In this document: in pieces, positions 62,933 to 64,000 of the stretch
Layout of the letters: each line of letters begins with the position of its first letter
Numbering within the stretch: the first letter of the stretch is position 1
Source of the DNA: Massilia putida
GTDB lineage: Bacteria; Pseudomonadota; Gammaproteobacteria; Burkholderiales; Burkholderiaceae_D
Assembly: GCF_001941825.1 (NCBI RefSeq)
Contig: NZ_CP019038.1
Span: 5,828,001-5,892,000 of the forward strand
DNA length: 64,000 bases
Direction of reading: 5' to 3'
The notes under the pieces: generated by a model
What the model was told of the DNA's origin: nothing
Database searches by the model: none
The model's input: only the letters and a program-made list of their open reading frames with translations
Made by a program: the position numbers and the translations under genes

Positions 62933-64000
62933 CCCGCGCCAGATCCGCCCGCTGATCCTCCACGTGCTCGATCCCGACGGATAACCGGATCAACCCGTCT
63001 CCGATCCCGAGCCGCGCCCGCTGGTCCGCCGGAATGGTCGCATGCGTCATGATGGCCGGGTGCTCGATCAGGCTCTCGACGCCGCCGAGGCTTTCGGCCA
63101 GGGTGAACACCTCGCACTGTTCGAGGAAGCGGCGGGCGCCGGCGAGGTCGGTGTCGAGGTCGATGGAGATGATGCCGCCGTAGCCGTGCATCTGGCGCCG
63201 CGCCAGCTCGTGCTGCGGATGCGACGCGAGGCCAGGGTAGTAGACGTGCCGCACTTTCGGCTGGCCTTGCAGCCACTGCGCCAGGTCGAGCGCGTTGCCG
63301 TTGCTGCGTTCGACGCGCAACGCCAGCGTCTTGATCCCGCGGAGCACGAGGAAGCTGTCGAACGGGCCCTGGATGGCGCCGACGGCATTCTGGATGAAGC
63401 CGAGGCGTTCGCGCCACGCCTGCTGGTGCGGCTGGCCGCCGACGACGGCGATGCCGCCGATGACGTCCGAGTGGCCGTTCATGTACTTGGTCGTCGAGTG
63501 CACGACGATGTCGATGCCCAGTTCCAGCGGGCGCTGGTTGACGGGGCTCGCGAACGTGTTGTCGCACACCGTCATCACGCCGCGCTCGCGGCACAGTTGC
63601 GCGATCGCGTGCAGGTCGGCGAGCTTAAGCATCGGGTTCGTCGGCGTTTCCACCCACACCATCTTCGTGTCGGGCCGCAGTGCGTTGGCGAGCGCCAGCG
63701 GGTCGGTCAGGTCGACGTAGGTGAAGTCGTGCCCGGCGCTCGCGCGGCGCACGCGTTCGAACAGCCGGTACGTGCCGCCGTACATGTCGTCGCCGGCCAC
63801 GATGTGCGAACCGGCCGGCAGCAGTTCCAGCACGGCCGCGATGGCCGCGAGGCCGGACGCGAACGCGTACGCGGCGCCGCCGCTTTCGATGTCGGCCACG
63901 CAGCGTTCCAGCGCCCAGCGCGTGGGGTTGTGCGAGCGGCCGTAGTCCAGGCCCTTGTGCACGCCGGGGCTTTCCTGGGCAAAGGTCGACGTCGCGTAAA
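62916..64000 (-). CDS. Trans-sulfuration PLP enzyme (cystathionine gamma-synthase/lyase family), 5' end beyond window
   Basis: About 361 C-terminal residues are visible on the minus strand; the frame is open to the right edge (YATSTFAQESPGVHKGLDYGRSHNPTR), so the start lies outside. The family features are the substrate/PLP-phosphate segment YGRSHNPTRWALE, DDMYGGTYRLFE, VWVETPTNPMLK, DNTFASPVNQRPLELG and the PLP-lysine motif HSTTKYMNGHSDVIGG. The ending is IRLSVGIEHVEDQRADLARAL. The enzyme acts in methionine/cysteine interconversion. Synthase, beta-lyase and gamma-lyase activities cannot be told apart here. Confidence 0.9.
   Translation of the reverse strand, partial: YATSTFAQESPGVHKGLDYGRSHNPTRWALERCVADIESGGAAYAFASGLAAIAAVLELLPAGSHIVAGDDMYGGTYRLFERVRRASAGHDFTYVDLTDPLALANALRPDTKMVWVETPTNPMLKLADLHAIAQLCRERGVMTVCDNTFASPVNQRPLELGIDIVVHSTTKYMNGHSDVIGGIAVVGGQPHQQAWRERLGFIQNAVGAIQGPFDSFLVLRGIKTLALRVERSNGNALDLAQWLQGQPKVRHVYYPGLASHPQHELARRQMHGYGGIISIDLDTDLAGARRFLEQCEVFTLAESLGGVESLIEHPAIMTHATIPADQRARLGIGDGLIRLSVGIEHVEDQRADLARALAAI

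Overview
The window is GC-rich, gene-dense betaproteobacterial DNA. Gene content (XrtB-type exosortase/EPS locus, PEP-CTERM proteins, Uup, RluE, NADP-Icd, ClpS-ClpA) best fits Oxalobacteraceae, in particular the Massilia/Telluria/Duganella group. This assignment is from family knowledge and is not proven by the sequence alone.

Layout. 1-3.5 kb: the end of a hybrid histidine kinase, a decayed beta-carbonic anhydrase fragment beside a palindromic repeat, tRNA-Arg(CCU) and the ABC-F protein Uup. 3.5-35.3 kb: an exopolysaccharide (EPS) locus, all on the plus strand. It opens with a CPBP/CAAX-type protease and the outer-membrane barrel EpsL. Next come the initiating phosphoglycosyltransferase EpsB, GDP-fucose synthesis (gmd, fcl), the EpsD-EpsE-EpsF-EpsG export and chain-length module, exosortase XrtB with EpsI, an O-antigen ligase/polymerase-like protein and a flippase. 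These are followed by five further glycosyltransferases, two heparinase II/III-like proteins, a PaaK-like adenylating enzyme, WecB and a TagA-type transferase, and finally galE, a nucleotidyltransferase and manC, closed by a strong terminator. The predicted sugar pool is GDP-mannose, GDP-fucose, UDP-galactose/GalNAc and UDP-ManNAc.

35.3-43.1 kb: an accessory block tied to exosortase biology: two PEP-CTERM proteins (one with a TLDc-like domain), a TIGR03790-family protein, a large secreted ExeM/NucH-type nuclease, a PhoB-like regulator with an altered phosphorylation pocket, the LuxR-type regulator EpsA and a small lipoprotein. 43.6-53.2 kb: an eleven-gene, tightly overlapping operon for a type II secretion/type IV pilus hybrid (GspG-F-E, PilM/N/O/P-like proteins, a lipoprotein secretin with TPRs, three pseudopilins). 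It matches the order sometimes called predicted secretion system X; its cargo is unknown. This is the best candidate for an undescribed system.

53.2-64 kb: housekeeping genes: murJ, rpsT, a small Ala/Lys-rich exported protein, rluE, icd, a cold-shock gene, clpS-clpA, a chemotaxis receptor and the 3' part of a trans-sulfuration PLP enzyme cut by the right edge.

Many genes inside the two large operons are joined by ATGA, GTGA or TTGA stop-start overlaps, which points to translational coupling and decides several non-ATG starts. Two families of palindromic intergenic repeats (three copies of one, two of the other) mark operon boundaries. No rRNA, CRISPR array, transposase or prophage was seen.
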